DNA of 64,000 nt, taken from assembly GCF_018687715.1 (NCBI RefSeq), contig NC_056755.1, forward strand, positions 36,281,001 to 36,345,000. Direction: 5' to 3'. Made by a program: the position numbers and the translations under genes. Positions 11,701 to 23,462 of this stretch are shown one piece after another (the first letter of the stretch is position 1; each line of letters starts with the position of its first letter). The notes under the pieces are model-generated. The model did not search any database and had not been told where the DNA came from. It worked only from the letters and a program-made list of their open reading frames with translations. Source of the DNA: Carya illinoinensis (lineage: Eukaryota > Streptophyta > Magnoliopsida > Fagales > Juglandaceae).

Positions 11701-12927
11701 TATCCTGGAAGAGAGATATGGTGGCAGCAGTTTTTAGTGAAGTAAAGATTATTTGCTCTATACCAATCAGTAGCAGAGGGTTTTGTGACAAACGGATATG
11801 GGTGGCTTCAACAAGTGATAACTTCTCTGTTAAATGTGCTTACTTCTTGGAAACTATGCTACTGAGCAGGAGGGCAGATGAAACCTCTTCTAGTGGGGGT
11901 GATAATGGGGTGTGGAAAGTAGTATGGCATCTAGAAGTCTCAGGGAAGGTAAAACTGCTAATCTGGAAATGGCTAAGTAATATTCTCCCCACAAATGATA
12001 ACTTGTTTAGGAAAAACATAATTGAGATGAATTTATGCCCAATTGTGTCAAAGAGATAGAAACACCAGTGCATGTACTATGGGAATGTCTTGTTGCAGTA
12101 GATGTATGGGGTGAGATCACCAGTTTTAGCAAATGGACAAGGCACTTCTCTGATTTTTAGTTGCTGTGGACAGAAATGTTGATGAATTTGGGTCGAGAAA
12201 GCCTGGAATTGGCCTCATTTTTTTCTATCACCTATAGGCTAGGAGGAATGCTTCAGTTTTTCAAAACACTTTCAAGAAACCTGCTACTGTTGTTGTTGTG
12301 GCTCAAGCAGATCTCTCCATGTATAAGGAGGCCAATCTTAATTGCACTAATGGAGCCGAAGGGAGCCATGAAAGCAGACCTGGTCAGTCATGGATACCAC
12401 CTGGGTGGTCCTACTTCAAAGTAATTTTTGATGTAGCTTTCGACAAAGATAGTGGAAGAATGGGAATGGGGATCGTCATTAGGGACTTTGAAGGGGGCCT
12501 ACAAGTGTGTTTGACAGCTTTGAAGGAGCATGTTTCTTCTATCTTTCAAGCAGAACGTTCAGCCCTCCACAGAGCCATGGAACTCTACATCGAACTAGGA
12601 CTGAATCAAGTTTGTTTTGAAGGGGATGCTAAAGCTACTGTTGATGTTGTCATCTCCAAAAATGAAGATAACTCTTGGCTCAGTCAAGAGACACAAGATA
12701 TGCAGCAGCTGATGGAGCTTAACCGTGCTTGGCAACTTTCTTTTGTATAAAGATATGCTAATATAGTTGTTCACACAACAGTTAAGCTAGCAATTAGAGA
12801 TAATACTGAAAAAGTCTGGTTAGAGGATGGTCCTATTGAGGTCACAAACTCAATCATGGATGATTTAAGTTTGTATGGCTTCCAATTTATCTCATCAATG
12901 AAATCGTTTCCTCTTCTTTTTTTTTAA
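8766..12927 (+). pseudogene. LINE-1 ORF2 polyprotein (endonuclease, reverse transcriptase, zinc finger, RNase H)
   Basis: ORF2 supplies the enzymes that nick the target and copy the RNA. It starts MRILSWNCLGLGDP, the conserved start of the APE-type endonuclease. Reverse transcriptase follows: FKSPRPYGLSSRFYQ near 10120, KLDMSKAYDRVE near 10520, GLRQDDPLSPYLF near 10690, and the catalytic box as FVDD near 10836. A zf-RVT region (VWKVVWHLEVSGK... HVLWEC) lies near 11920-12100 and a C-terminal RNase H (QAERSALHRAMEL, EGDAKA) at about 12400-12750. One frame runs from 8766 to 12059 with ten stop codons but no net frameshift; frameshifts come only after 12059. The C-terminal frame passes one more stop (12748) before ending near 12927. 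The start is fixed by the ATGA overlap with ORF1. Not functional. Confidence 0.9.
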
Positions 12928-12940
12928 AAAAAAACAAAAA

Positions 12941-12958
12941 ACATTAAGTAAAAAAAAA
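12941..12958 (+). repeat. Target-site duplication, right copy (LINE-1)
   Basis: Exact copy of 5033-5050, directly after the A-rich LINE tail. Confidence 0.85.
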
Positions 12959-13802
12959 TTACCGAGCAGTCAACTAGAGCAGTAAGTCTTGGGCAGCATA
13001 GTAGCTTTTTTCTTATGAAAATATGACATTTGTCACCAACAGTAGCCCATCAGTTAATGACCCACATGCAAAAGGCTTTTTCAAACTTTTATTTTTTTTT
13101 TAAATTATTCAATAATCAAATTAAATATCTTTAAATCTGAAAAATATGCCATTTAAATATTTTATTTAATCATTATCTAAACATAAAATCAACACGAAAA
13201 TTATTATTAAAAAATATATATTCAAATAAAATTTCAAATTTATTATTTATTTTCACAAAGTTTAATATACAACTAGTTTAAAAAATAATCAGTCTATTTT
13301 TTTCTCATTTTATAAAACTTATTAAATATTACATCTAAAAACTTTCCCAAATGTTTTTTTTTTCCTTCTTTTTTCAAAATCAAGCAAACCAAACGTGTCC
13401 AAACCCTATCCAAACCAGTGAGGAAATGTCATATTAAGTATGAAAAATTGTAGGAGGAACATGCTACTACTTGATCTACTTGAGTCTTAATTTAGGCCAA
13501 CTCCATGGTGGACATCCACTATGGGGTAGCCAAATCGGGCCACCGCATGGTAGCTGGTGCCACCAACCATGAAGAGCAACCTCGATTTTTTAATTTTTTT
13601 GTTTTTTTAAAAGCTTTTAAAAATTTAAAAACTAGTTTTTTTATTATATAAATATATTTATTTTTTAAATAAACATTTAATTAAAATTATTTTGTAAAAA
13701 AATCAACTTGCCACATTGCAATCTCTTGTTGGTCAATGTAATTTATGTTAATACCAAAGGATGGAGAAATTTAAGAGGGTTATGACTAAATATATATCAC
13801 AC
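12959..13802. other. AT-rich spacer between LINE-1 and LINE-2
   Basis: No gene or complete repeat is visible. The first bases continue the pre-insertion sequence that was once joined to 5032. The rest is AT-rich with A and T runs. Confidence 0.6.
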
Positions 13803-13818
13803 AAGTATCTAGATCAAA
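13803..13818 (+). repeat. Target-site duplication, left copy (LINE-2)
   Basis: aagtatctagatcaaa here matches aagtatctagatcgaa at 43785-43800 in 15 of 16 positions. The right copy lies directly after a poly(A) tail, as expected for a LINE insertion. Confidence 0.75.
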
Positions 13819-14074
13819 GTAATTAAATGCATAGTTAAAACAATTCTCCTCTCTTTTCTCTCTGGAAAAGGGGTGGAGTGAGAGTCAGTGCGCTAGAGGT
13901 ACGTGAGTGTGAGTGCGAGGGGGTTATAACAAGAATATCATATTTAAAAGGTGGTCCTAGTCAATTTTAGGAAAGATTTTGGTGGTTAATTGTCGTCAGG
14001 TGGCAGAGGATATGGAAGGCCATGATGGGGGGTGAAAACCTGGTGACGGAGGGGAGTATCTTTTGCTAAAGGAT

Positions 14075-15433
14075 GGAGGATCTAGAGGAAAATGGAAAGG
14101 TTTTAAGCTATGGGAAGAGGAAGAAGCTGTGATAGAAATTGAGGAGGACTTGCCATGTGAACTAGGGTTGAAGGAGTAGAGGTTTGTGATGGGGAAAATC
14201 TGCTTGATGAGGATGAAAAGTAGAGAAGCGGTGGGGTCAATGATGGCAAAAATCTAGAGGATAAGTAAGGCTACTCAATTTATTAAGGTGAGTCTGAACA
14301 CCTTTGTCAATGAATTAAAAAATCTACCCGAGAAACAAAAAGTTGGTCAAGGAGACCATGGTTGTTTGACAACCAGATACTTGTGATGAAGGAGTTTGAT
14401 GGATATACTCCCTTACAAAAACATTAGTTTCGATACTGAAAGTTTTTGGGTAAGGTTTCATAACCTGCATTTATCGTGTATGACAGAAGAGAGAGGTGAG
14501 CAAATTGGGAGTACGGTGGGTAAAGTAGAGGAGGTGGATGTGAGAGATGATGGACGTTGTTGGGGGAATTTTTTAAGATACAAATCCTTTTCGATTTGAC
14601 TCAACTGCTAGCAAGGGGTAGAATGATGAAGGTAAAAGGCAATAGCTTCTAGATCTCTTTTAGCTATGAAAAATTGCCAAAAATATGTTTCCCGTGTGGG
14701 TGTATTATGGATGGGACCAATGGTTGTAGTAGTCAAGGGGAGAGTTCAAAAGGAAAAGAACAACAATATGGATTATAGACGAGGGCCAGGCAATTTCAAA
14801 GAAACAAATTCTTTAACAGTGGGGCTAGTAGGTATGAAGAGGGTAGTTGGTGGGGGAAGGAGGGAGGAAATATGGATCATAACGGGGAAAATGGGGGTGA
14901 GAAGGAGGGGGAGGAACGAAGGCAGAGGGAAGTGAGTTAGGGAGAAAAAAGTGAGAATCTGATTAGAATTGTAAGAGAAGATTAAGATGGAGCGATGAAA
15001 AAAGAGGAAAGTAGAGAAGAAAGTAAAAATTATGAAGAGAAGGGAGAGGAAAAGAGGGGTGAAGGAGAAAGGGAATTGGTAGAAGGAATAAGGGAGATAG
15101 TTTGTGTTTCATTGTAGCCACAAGAAGAAGAAATGGCTACTAGGGATGAGGGAGGACTGCAAGATGTAGTAGTAACCTTTAAGGAGGGGAGCATGGTGGA
15201 GGTGGATAAGCTTTTTAAGAAGGGGGTTTGGAAGAGGAAGGCTGGAATAAAAAGAAAGCAAGAAGGGGCAACTTACAATCGGGAAAAAAAAAAAAAAAAA
15301 AACCAACGGTGAGGTGGAGTTTAGGGATATTGACAAGATGAGTAAGAGACAAAAGTGGGAAGGTGGAGGACTTTCAGGGGATATTACTGGTTTAATGGTG
15401 GAGGTTGAATGTCAGCCCCGCCAAGTATTATGA
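14075..15433 (+). pseudogene. LINE-2 ORF1 remnant
   Basis: Starts near MEDLEENGK (14075; the choice of start is tentative). Fragments in different frames match plant LINE ORF1 proteins: MGKICLMRMKSREAVGSMMA near 14190, WLFDNQ near 14360, and FWVRFHNLHLSCMTEERGEQ within 14396-14599, then a worn cysteine knuckle near 14690. A glycine/arginine/glutamate-rich tail follows (14700-15400). The last codons end CQPRQVL with TGA at 15431-15433, overlapping the ORF2 ATG at 15430. Many stops and frame changes make it non-functional. Confidence 0.75.
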
Positions 15434-16234
15434 AAATATTGAGTTGGAACTACCAAAAGTTGGGAAATCTTTGGATAGTTTGTGATCTCTGTTCTATATG
15501 AGAGAAGAATAAACCCAACTTAGTTTTTAACATGGAAACTAAGATTAGAAGTAAAAGATGTTGGAATGTGAAAAAGAGGTTGGCTTGTGAGGGATATTTT
15601 ATGGTGGAGGCGGTGGGAAGAGGGGGTAGATTGGTTTTATTGTATGATTTAAGGGTGAAAGTAGATATTATAAATTTTTCTCAAAGACATATAAATGCAT
15701 GGGTAGAAGGTGAAGGAGAGAGTAGATGGATGCTTACCTGCTTCTGTGGACAACAAGAGACAATAAAATGGAAGGAAACATGGCTAATGTTGAAAATAAT
15801 GAAGCCAAAAGGTGATGAAGGTTGGTGCATAGTGGGGGATTTCAATGGAATTCTGACTAATGATGAGAAGTGGGGAGGGAAGGCAAGACACGAGGGTTAA
15901 ATGGAGATGTTTAGGGATGTACTGAGCGAAAGAAACTTATATGACCTGGGATGGAAGGGGATACGTACACGTGGAGTTACTCTCATAATGATGAAACATT
16001 TACTAAGGAAAGGTTGGACAGAGCAGTGGCAAATCGGCAAATCTTGAGTGGTTGGATATTTATGAGGCATGGGTGGAAGTTTTAGTAGCTAGAACATCTT
16101 ATCACAAACCTTTGTTAGTCCACCTAAATACAATGAGAGAAGCTATAGACACACAAAGTAGGTGGAAGTAAAGACCTTTCAAATATGAGGCCAGCTAGGC
16201 TTTAAAAGAGGATTGTGAAGGGGTCTTAAAAAAA

Positions 16235-16269
<35 letters not shown>

Positions 16270-16408
16270 GGAAATAGAAGAAAACACTAAGCTGTTACAA
16301 AGTTTGCAAGTAGAGGAATGCTATAGTAATGTGGATGAAATCAGAAGGGTAACTACAGAATAGAACTTGCGACTAGATAAGAAAGATCTCTAGTGCAAAC
16401 AAAGGGAA
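15430..16408 (+). pseudogene. LINE-2 ORF2, N-terminal endonuclease part (truncated)
   Basis: Begins MKILSWNYQKLGNL, the APE-type endonuclease start, and continues through METKIRS (catalytic Glu region), GGRLVLLYD, WCIVGDFNGIL and an endonuclease tail, with stops near 15499 and 15898. A 30-base poly(G) run at 16239-16268 falls in the spacer between endonuclease and reverse transcriptase. Similarity stops at LDKKDL*CKQREK (about 16405), just before the reverse transcriptase. Confidence 0.8.
16239..16268 (+). repeat. 30-base poly(G) homopolymer
   Basis: An uninterrupted run of 30 G inside decayed LINE-2 ORF2. Such a run can fold into G-quadruplex structures. It is also prone to length errors, so the exact length is uncertain. 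Confidence 0.9.
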
Positions 16409-18337
16409 AAAAATAATGAGGGCTGCTACATGTTCGAAGCCTTTTATGTGCTGCATTTTACGCTCTAACGTGGTACTCTACGATTTGCAACCCATTTATG
16501 TTTGAGTGGTGATACCCGCACTACACTTTACACTACACTTTGCACAACAGCCCTACTTGGCAAGTGAATACCTTTTTTTTTTTTTTTAGAAAAAAAGAAT
16601 TGCATAAGAGGGAAGTTGGGAACTCAAATATAAAATTTTCAAATTTCAAAATTGGACTCTCTCTAATCACCCGTGGTTCTCCCTCAAGCCTAAGGGCCCC
16701 AAGACCACACACACAACCATTGCCCACCATCGTTGCCACTGTCGGATGCCGACAATAAAGGCTATTGCCACACCTAAACTCTCGTTCACTCTCTCCTGAG
16801 CTAAAACCAAAACCTTTACACAACCCCAAAATCGACGTTGCCCCACGGTTGTCCCTTCATTGAAAAATAATCACCCATCACCACATCCATGTTTCAGTAC
16901 TTGTCTTTGTGTATGTCTCCAGACATATTTTTGATCTTAATGTCTCCATAGTAGCCTTGCTTTTGTGATTCTGGTTGCAAAACTTTTAAATTTAAATGGG
17001 TATGCTTTTCAGAAGTGTTCATGTGGGTGTTTAGTATGTCAAAATCTTATATTTAATTTGAAACAATAGGAGACTACTGACTTGAAATAGCATCTATAGA
17101 ACAGTCAAAAAGTTTCCAATATGAAATCAAGTGTCATTTCATTAAATCAAGTGGCATTTCATTTAATTGACATGGAGATAATGATCGAGAGATATTGGGT
17201 GAAAGAGAGATGATCGAAAGTTGAGAAAGAGAGGGCAGAGGGGTGCGACTTCCTCTTGAATTTGTGGTTGTTTAGCCGTTGCGGTGGGTTCTGTTCGTTG
17301 AGATGTGTTGGGTAGAGAAAATACAATTATGCTATGTATAGTTGTGGGTAGAAGTTGGCATGCAATTGTGTGACCAGGCAAAACGTGAGGTGTGCATCAA
17401 TAAAAAATTAAAAAACAAAACAACAACAACAAGAAGCATACTCAGATAAAGTTACAGTGAAGAAACCTAATTCACGTTCTCCTAAACCCAGACTTTCTCC
17501 CAGTTCAGTTCACAAATCACTTTCTTCCACTTCCAATTCGCTTATTACTTAATCTTCAGATCTTTCCCAATTCACAAACCTAATTTCAATTCTCCCAAAC
17601 CCAATTTATAACTTTCTCCCAAGTTCCAATTCGTAAATTGCCAAATACGTCAAACAATTTGCAAACCTGTATACTTTTTTTCTAGTTTTAGTTCTAGAGC
17701 CTACTGATACATTCAAGATTTTGTGATGGCTAAAGATAAACCACCACTGTGTAATGTTATGGAAACTAACTTCTAATTTAATCCATAAAAAATTAGCGAA
17801 ACAGATTATAAATGTGAGTATGAAATGAAAAATACAAAAACATATTTACAAGAAAAAAATTGTTTCTTTTGCTAGGACCACAATTGCAAATTTCATAAAT
17901 AAAATTTTCAAAAGCCATCAAAGTCAAACTTTGGCAAACATAGGAGAACACACTTGTGGGGTTGGTGTAGACTGGGTTGAGCAGGTCGGGAAGGGTGAGA
18001 AAGCTGAGAAGGAGGAGTTCCAACTTAGTGGCACTATTGATGATGCTCGACGGGTTTGTGGGATTCAGCCTTCTCACCCTCGACAAGTGAAAATCTCCAT
18101 GTTATTGCTTCTACCTAATTTGAGATGAAGAGGGAGAAATAGAGGTTGAAGAAGAAGGGGGAAGGGGCTTTCTTTATGAAATGTTGTCGTTTTATTAAAG
18201 TGACGTAGGCTACGATTGCACCATGATTGTACAGGGCACTTATATTTAGCTTTTTTTTAGAAAATAAGCTAAACCAAACTTCATTTCTTTAAAAAGGAAA
18301 AACAAAATAAAAGAAAAGATGATGTAACTTGAACATT
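16409..18337. other. Unassigned sequence between the LINE-2 break and the CACTA-like end
   Basis: No protein family recognised. It contains a T-run at about 16571-16586, a C-rich part (16660-16860) and a T+C-rich part (17460-17700). It may belong to whatever element first split LINE-2. No terminal repeats or duplications could be fixed. Confidence 0.45.
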
Positions 18338-18545
18338 GACTACAAGAAATCTGGTCTATTTCAGCAATTTCATAATCGCCAAAAATAATATCGTTGGGAA
18401 AAATCACTTTTGCCACGATTAAAATCCCTGCAAAAAGCGGAATCAGATATAACCAATTACTAGCCAGGTCATTAATAAAAACAATTGCAACGATTATGAA
18501 ATCGCTAGCAAAATACAAAAGCTTTTCCCAACACTCTAAACTACG
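18338..18545 (+). repeat. Left terminal and subterminal repeats of the CACTA-like element
   Basis: After actacaagaaat there are repeated short motifs in both orientations: tttcataatcgccaaaaat, tcgttgggaaaa, ttgccacgattaaaat, cgattatgaaatcgctagc. The right end of the element has the same style, richer in copies. Confidence 0.7.
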
Positions 18546-18781
18546 TCACTTTACATTCTTTGGGCACAAATTTACTTTTCCCCCAACCCCGCCCCCGATT
18601 TCTTTCATCCTCCATTCCTTCTCCACTTCTCTCTGTTCCTCCCTTCTGTAAAATCGCACGAGCACCATTACTCCACCCATTTCAGCCGAACAACATCTTC
18701 ATTTTCGATGACCACCCCCACCCGATTTTCCGCCCACGGAAGTTGAACCAGACTCGATTGGCCTCTTTCTCTCTCATCTTC

Positions 18782-18824
<43 letters not shown>

Positions 18825-19790
18825 CTCTTAACTTCGAACCCTAGGGCATTCACAGTAGACCCTCTCTCTCTCTCCACTACAGATTTCTTGTGGTTTTGGT
18901 GCTGCATGTGTTGTGGGAGTTCTTGGATTTCTGAGTTGCCGATCGACGGTAAGGCCCTTCTCCTTCTCTTCTTCTCACGAACACACCCACATTCACTTCA
19001 AGTTATAAATCAGATGCGCTTCTTTTCTATCACAGTATTGTGCATTTATTTTATATCCAAATTGAACAAATAAAAGAAACTAGGAACTAATTTTAAATAG
19101 ATGGTCACTTTCCATTCTGAAAGTGAAAATCGCAGCTCAATAACTGGATAAAGTTAGATTTTCCAAATGGTCTATAATGGCTTTAGTGTTTTTAAATTTA
19201 TGCTGCTGGCCTGATGTTTGTATTTATTATCTGATTTTATCACTATGTTCCATTAATTAATCATGTTTCTTAGTTTGGTCTATGCAGTGAGTTTCTAGGG
19301 TTTTTATTTGAAATTTGTGCTTCTCTGAGGGCTGTATTTATCTGATTTTCTCACTTTGTTCCATTAATTGATCGAGCTTCCTCATTTTTCAATGATTGTT
19401 GGGTTTTGATTGTTGCTTTACCTTAGGTACGTTGGTTGTATCAGTTGCTTGGACTCGGTCCCAGACATTTCTGAGTTCTGATCTGTTTCTTGGTAAGGTT
19501 TATATTTTCTTGTTGCATGGATGATTTTGTTTTATTGGTTTTTTTCTGCCACCGCTAGTGGTGCTGGTGGTGATGTTGTTGGTTTTGTTGTGATCATTTT
19601 TCCTAGCCTGCAAAAATTGTAAAAGGTCTGAATTATTTATTTATTTATTTCTTTTAAATAGGTATGATTTTGCTGTGAAGTATAAAAGAGAGTATAAAAG
19701 ATTCCTCTGCATGATTTTACTTTTTATATTCCATACAGATCCATTTCTATGTTAGGATTCGACAAAGAATCTTTAGTTTATATTAAGGGG
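18546..19790 (+). other. Leader-like region with a TC microsatellite (possible captured promoter/5' UTR)
   Basis: C+T-rich sequence of the kind found in plant 5' UTRs, with a (TC)19 microsatellite at 18783-18821 and a plausible splice donor (gacg|GTAAGG, GT at 18949) followed by T-rich, intron-like sequence to 19790. No coding exon can be assigned and no gene is recognised. It may be the 5' end of a captured host gene or of the chimeric transcript of the element. Confidence 0.4.
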
Positions 19791-19805
19791 GCTCTGAAGC
19801 GATAA
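19791..19805 (+). repeat. Target-site duplication, left copy (LINE-3)
   Basis: gctctgaagcgataa here matches gccctaaagcgataa at 25010-25024 in 13 of 15 positions, the inner 9 being identical. Confidence 0.8.
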
Positions 19806-19860
19806 ATTTTTTTTTTTTTTTTTTTTTTTATAGGAACTAACAACTTCATTGGAGATAAAA

Positions 19861-22800
19861 TGATTACAGACATTTATCAAACCATAAGGCTTGAGAAAGA
19901 AAGTCTGGAATACTACCCCACCACATATCAATACCTTCTACTCTCCAAGCATTTCTAGCAAGTAAATGAGCAGCTCTATTGCCCTCTCTATACACATGAA
20001 CAAAGGAAACACTTGAAAAATAATTACATAAACGTTTCACTTCTGAAAACAAGTTGCCTAGCAAAGAATTTGACATATCTTCCTGTTGCAAAGCTTGAAC
20101 AAGGAGCAAGCAATCACTTTCCACCTCAAGAGCCGAGATACCCATTGAAATGCACAACTGCATGCCACGGAAAACAGCCAGGAGCTCCACAGTTTCAGGA
20201 TCTTCTATAGCTAGCTCAACTTTTGAAACAGCCATAAGAACATGCCCAGTAGAATCACCCAATATATCACCAATACCAGCTCTATGAGCATCTGAAAAAA
20301 TGGCACCATCAGTATTAAGTTTCAGCACACCTACAGGAGGAGCTTTCCAACTAAAATGAGACTGGGCTTGCATCCGAGATTTAATCACCACAGCTTTATA
20401 ACTATGTAAAAGACCCAAAGAATGGGAAATGACATGAGAAGGAGAGAGGATTTTGTGATCAAATTCAAGTTTATTCCTCCTAAACCAGAAACCCCATGCA
20501 AAACAGAAAAATCTTGCCAAATTAGACAGATCTTGTCCAGCAACAAACTGCATAGCCAACTCAACAAAACTACTAGGACTAAGATTATGTAACATTGGGA
20601 AAAACTGAGCCCAAGAAGCTTGCACCTGATTGCAAGTGAAAACTGCATGCAGTAAATCTTCTACCGGGAAAGAACAGAACCTGCAGCAAGCACCCTGAAG
20701 AACCTGTTTCTGCATCAATTTAACTTTAGATGGAAGACTATCCATACAAGCCCTCAAAGCAAAAAACTGGACTTAGAGAAGTACCGAGCTTTGAGTAGCT
20801 TGTGTAACACCGAATTATTATTCTACGCCAACCTTGTTTAGCCAAAAGAGCCAGGTTGAAAAATCTTAAATTTTTAAACCCCAATCCACCCCTACACTTA
20901 GCTTCACACATCTTGCGCCAACTAACCCAATGAATCCTTCTTTCCTCTCTTTTTTGCCCCCACCAAAAATTTGACATGAGACCCTATAATTCAGCACAAA
21001 AAGAAGCAGGCAACAAGAAACAACTCATCGAATAAGTTGGAATCGAAAGCGCTACAGCCTTGAGTAAGATCTCCTTTCCCCTTTGAGACAATCATTTTTC
21101 CTTCCAACTTTGCAATTTTTGCCAAACCCGTTGCTTTATAGATTGAAATGCCCTGGTTTTCGATTTACCCACTATTGGAGGCAATCCAAGATACTTCTCA
21201 TACTGCTGGATATCCCCATTACCCCACAAAGAACGAATCTCTTGCTGTAGCTCGTGACTGACATTGTTGCTAAAAACCATAGATGTTTTTTCCTTATTAA
21301 TTTTCTGCCCAGAAACTAGTTCATAAACATCTAATACCTCTTGTACCCTTTTATTCTCTTCCACATCTGCCTTACAAAAAATAACACTATCATCCGCAAA
21401 AAGCTAATGATTGATGTTAGGAGCATTTCTGCAAATTTTCAGCCCAGAAACATCCTTTCTAACCCCAGCAGCATTCAGCAGAGAAGAAAGACCTTCAGTA
21501 CAAAAGATGAAAAGATAAGGGGAGAGAGGATCCCCTTGTCTCAACCCCCGAGTAGGAATAATAGGCCCTTTTGGAACACCATTAACTAAAATAGAAAAGG
21601 AAACTGTTTTAACACAATACATCACCAAAGAAATGAAGCTCGGCTGAAATCCCATAACTTCCATCACCTTTTGAATAAAACTCCATTCGACCCTATCGTA
21701 TGCCTTGCTCATATCTAACTTCAAAGACATATAACCTTGACGCCCAGACCTCTTGTGCTTTAGATAATGTATCAATTCATAAGCAATTAATACATTATCC
21801 ATAATTAAACGACCCGGAACAAAGGCACTTTGACTTTCCCCAATAATACAAGGCAAAACAGCTTTCAAACGATTAGCAATGACTTTAGAAATAATTTTAT
21901 AGGCCACATTACACAAACTAATGGGTCTATAGTCAGCAACAATGGAAGGGCATTTCTTCTTAGGAATAAGGGAAATATATGTATGGTTAAGAGAAGTAGG
22001 AAAAACACCTGTATTTAAAGCTTGAAGGACCGCACCCTTCGTGGAAGATCCTACCACATGCCAATATCTCTGAAAGAATGCAGGAGACATTCCATCGGGT
22101 CCTGGTGCCGAAGAGGGGTTCATTTCTGCCAACGCATTCCACACTTCAGATTCAGAAAACTGTTGACTTAGTTCCAAATTCATCGCTGGAGTAACTCGAT
22201 CAGAAAGTGCATCCAGAAAATCTGTTGAGCTTCTTGGATTAGAACTCTCAAAAAGAGCTCCAAAATAGTCTAAAAGAATTTTATCACGCTGAATACCAGT
22301 TCGCCACACCCCATCCCCATCTTTTAATTTATCCAGCCTATTCTTTCTTCTTCTCTGAGAAGCTTTCATGTGGAAATATTTAGAGTTTTTATCACCCTCT
22401 TTCAGCCACAAGGCTTTTGAACGTTGTCGCCATATAACCTCGTCTCGCTCCAACCATTTCTGAAAATCTTATCTAGCCTTGATATGATCAGCTTTGCATT
22501 CTCCTGTTGGATCCGAGACATTTAGCATTTCCATATTCTGCCTAGCCAACTTCAGTTGCTTCTGCACATTACCAAAACAGTTCATATTCCACAAATTCAA
22601 TTGAAACCCACACTCCTTAATATTATGAATAATCTGATCCAAATCATGACCCCCTTCTACACCCCTCCAATTGGCTTTAATAATATCATCACAATCCTTT
22701 TCCCCCACCCACATGTCTTCAAAGCGAAAAGGGCGTTTAAAATGCCCATGCTCGCTATCAGCTTCTGTAATCACCCAAATGGGAGAGTGATCAGAATAAG

Positions 22801-23462
22801 CGGCCACACCATGAGAAACACCTGCAGATGGGAAAAAATCACACCATGGTTGGTTTGCCAGTACACGGTCAAGTCTCTCACAAATACTCCACTCACCTCC
22901 TCTCCCATTTCGCCATGTAAACTGGTTACCTTTAAACCCCAAATCCTTTAGCAAACAGTCATCAACCACATCCCGAAAAGCATTTATCTGCCAGTTTGGC
23001 CGAGGTAAACCACCACATTTTTCCTCATGATGCAAAACTTCATTAAAATCCCCAATCACCATCCACGCCTCCCCATCCCGTCTATTTAAATAACGTAGCA
23101 CATCCCAAGTTTTAAAACGTTGAGAAACTTCCAGAAAACCATAAATACCCGTGAGGTACCAAGTGCCCACACCCATAACATCATCAATCCGAGCATCAAT
23201 ATGACAAGAAAAATAGTTCAAAATAGTTAAAAAAAATATCCCTACCCCACAATAAAGCAAGACCACCTTTTCTCCCATTACAATCAACAACTAAACAATC
23301 AACAAAACCCAATTTAAATTTGCATACCTCAAATTCCTTTGCATTCAATCGCATTTCCTGGAGAAACAAAATGTCGAGAGCTTCTCTCCGCACCAAATCA
23401 CAGAGAGTTCGAATGCCCCGTGGGTTCCCAAGCCCATGGACATTCCAGCTGAGAATTTTCAT
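19861..23462 (-). pseudogene. LINE-3 ORF2 (endonuclease, reverse transcriptase, zinc finger, RNase H), internally deleted
   Basis: Starts MKILSWNVHGLGNPRGIRTL. Endonuclease motifs FLQEMRL, WMVIGDFNEVL and AYSDHSPIWV are visible. A frameshift lies near 23230 in an A/T run; then one frame runs to about 20740 with stops at 22469, 21404 and 21092. Reverse transcriptase shows SAPGPDGMSPAFFQRYW, KLDMSKAYDRVEW and GLRQGDPLSPYLF; a stop precedes FADD at the catalytic box. Near 20800-20760 the text jumps from the thumb region ([12 protein letters not shown]) straight to the zinc-finger region ([13 protein letters not shown]), a loss of about 165 codons compared with LINE-1. RNase H is well kept (LKLNTDGAIF, ETVELLAVFRGM, EVESDCLLLVQAL, HVYREGNRAAHLLARNA). 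Confidence 0.9.

Larger units (their letters stand above)
5051..12940 (+). mobile_element. LINE-1: full-length, inactive plant L1-type LINE containing a nested solo LTR
   Basis: A non-LTR retrotransposon copied by target-primed reverse transcription. The order is a short 5' leader (5051-5142), ORF1 (from 5143, broken by the solo LTR at 5348-7497, ending 8769), ORF2 (from 8766, with endonuclease, reverse transcriptase, zinc-finger and RNase H regions) and an A-rich tail ending at 12940. Exact 18-bp duplications flank it. Without the nested LTR and its 5-bp duplication the element is about 5.7 kb, matching the reconstructed sizes of the other two LINEs in the window. Both ORFs carry many nonsense codons, so it cannot move on its own. 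Confidence 0.9.
13819..16408 (+). mobile_element. LINE-2, 5' half
   Basis: The 5' part of a second L1-type LINE: a leader, a badly decayed ORF1, and ORF2 up to the region between endonuclease and reverse transcriptase. Coding similarity ends at about 16408 in the segment that corresponds to about 9810 of LINE-1. The 3' half of a similar LINE is at about 41600-43784, and the outer flanks of the two halves form a matching duplication, so they are most likely one element broken by later insertions. Confidence 0.75.

Noticed and set aside
16420..16553. Small MITE with gggctg/cagccc ends
   Set aside because: Only six matching terminal bases and no target duplication.
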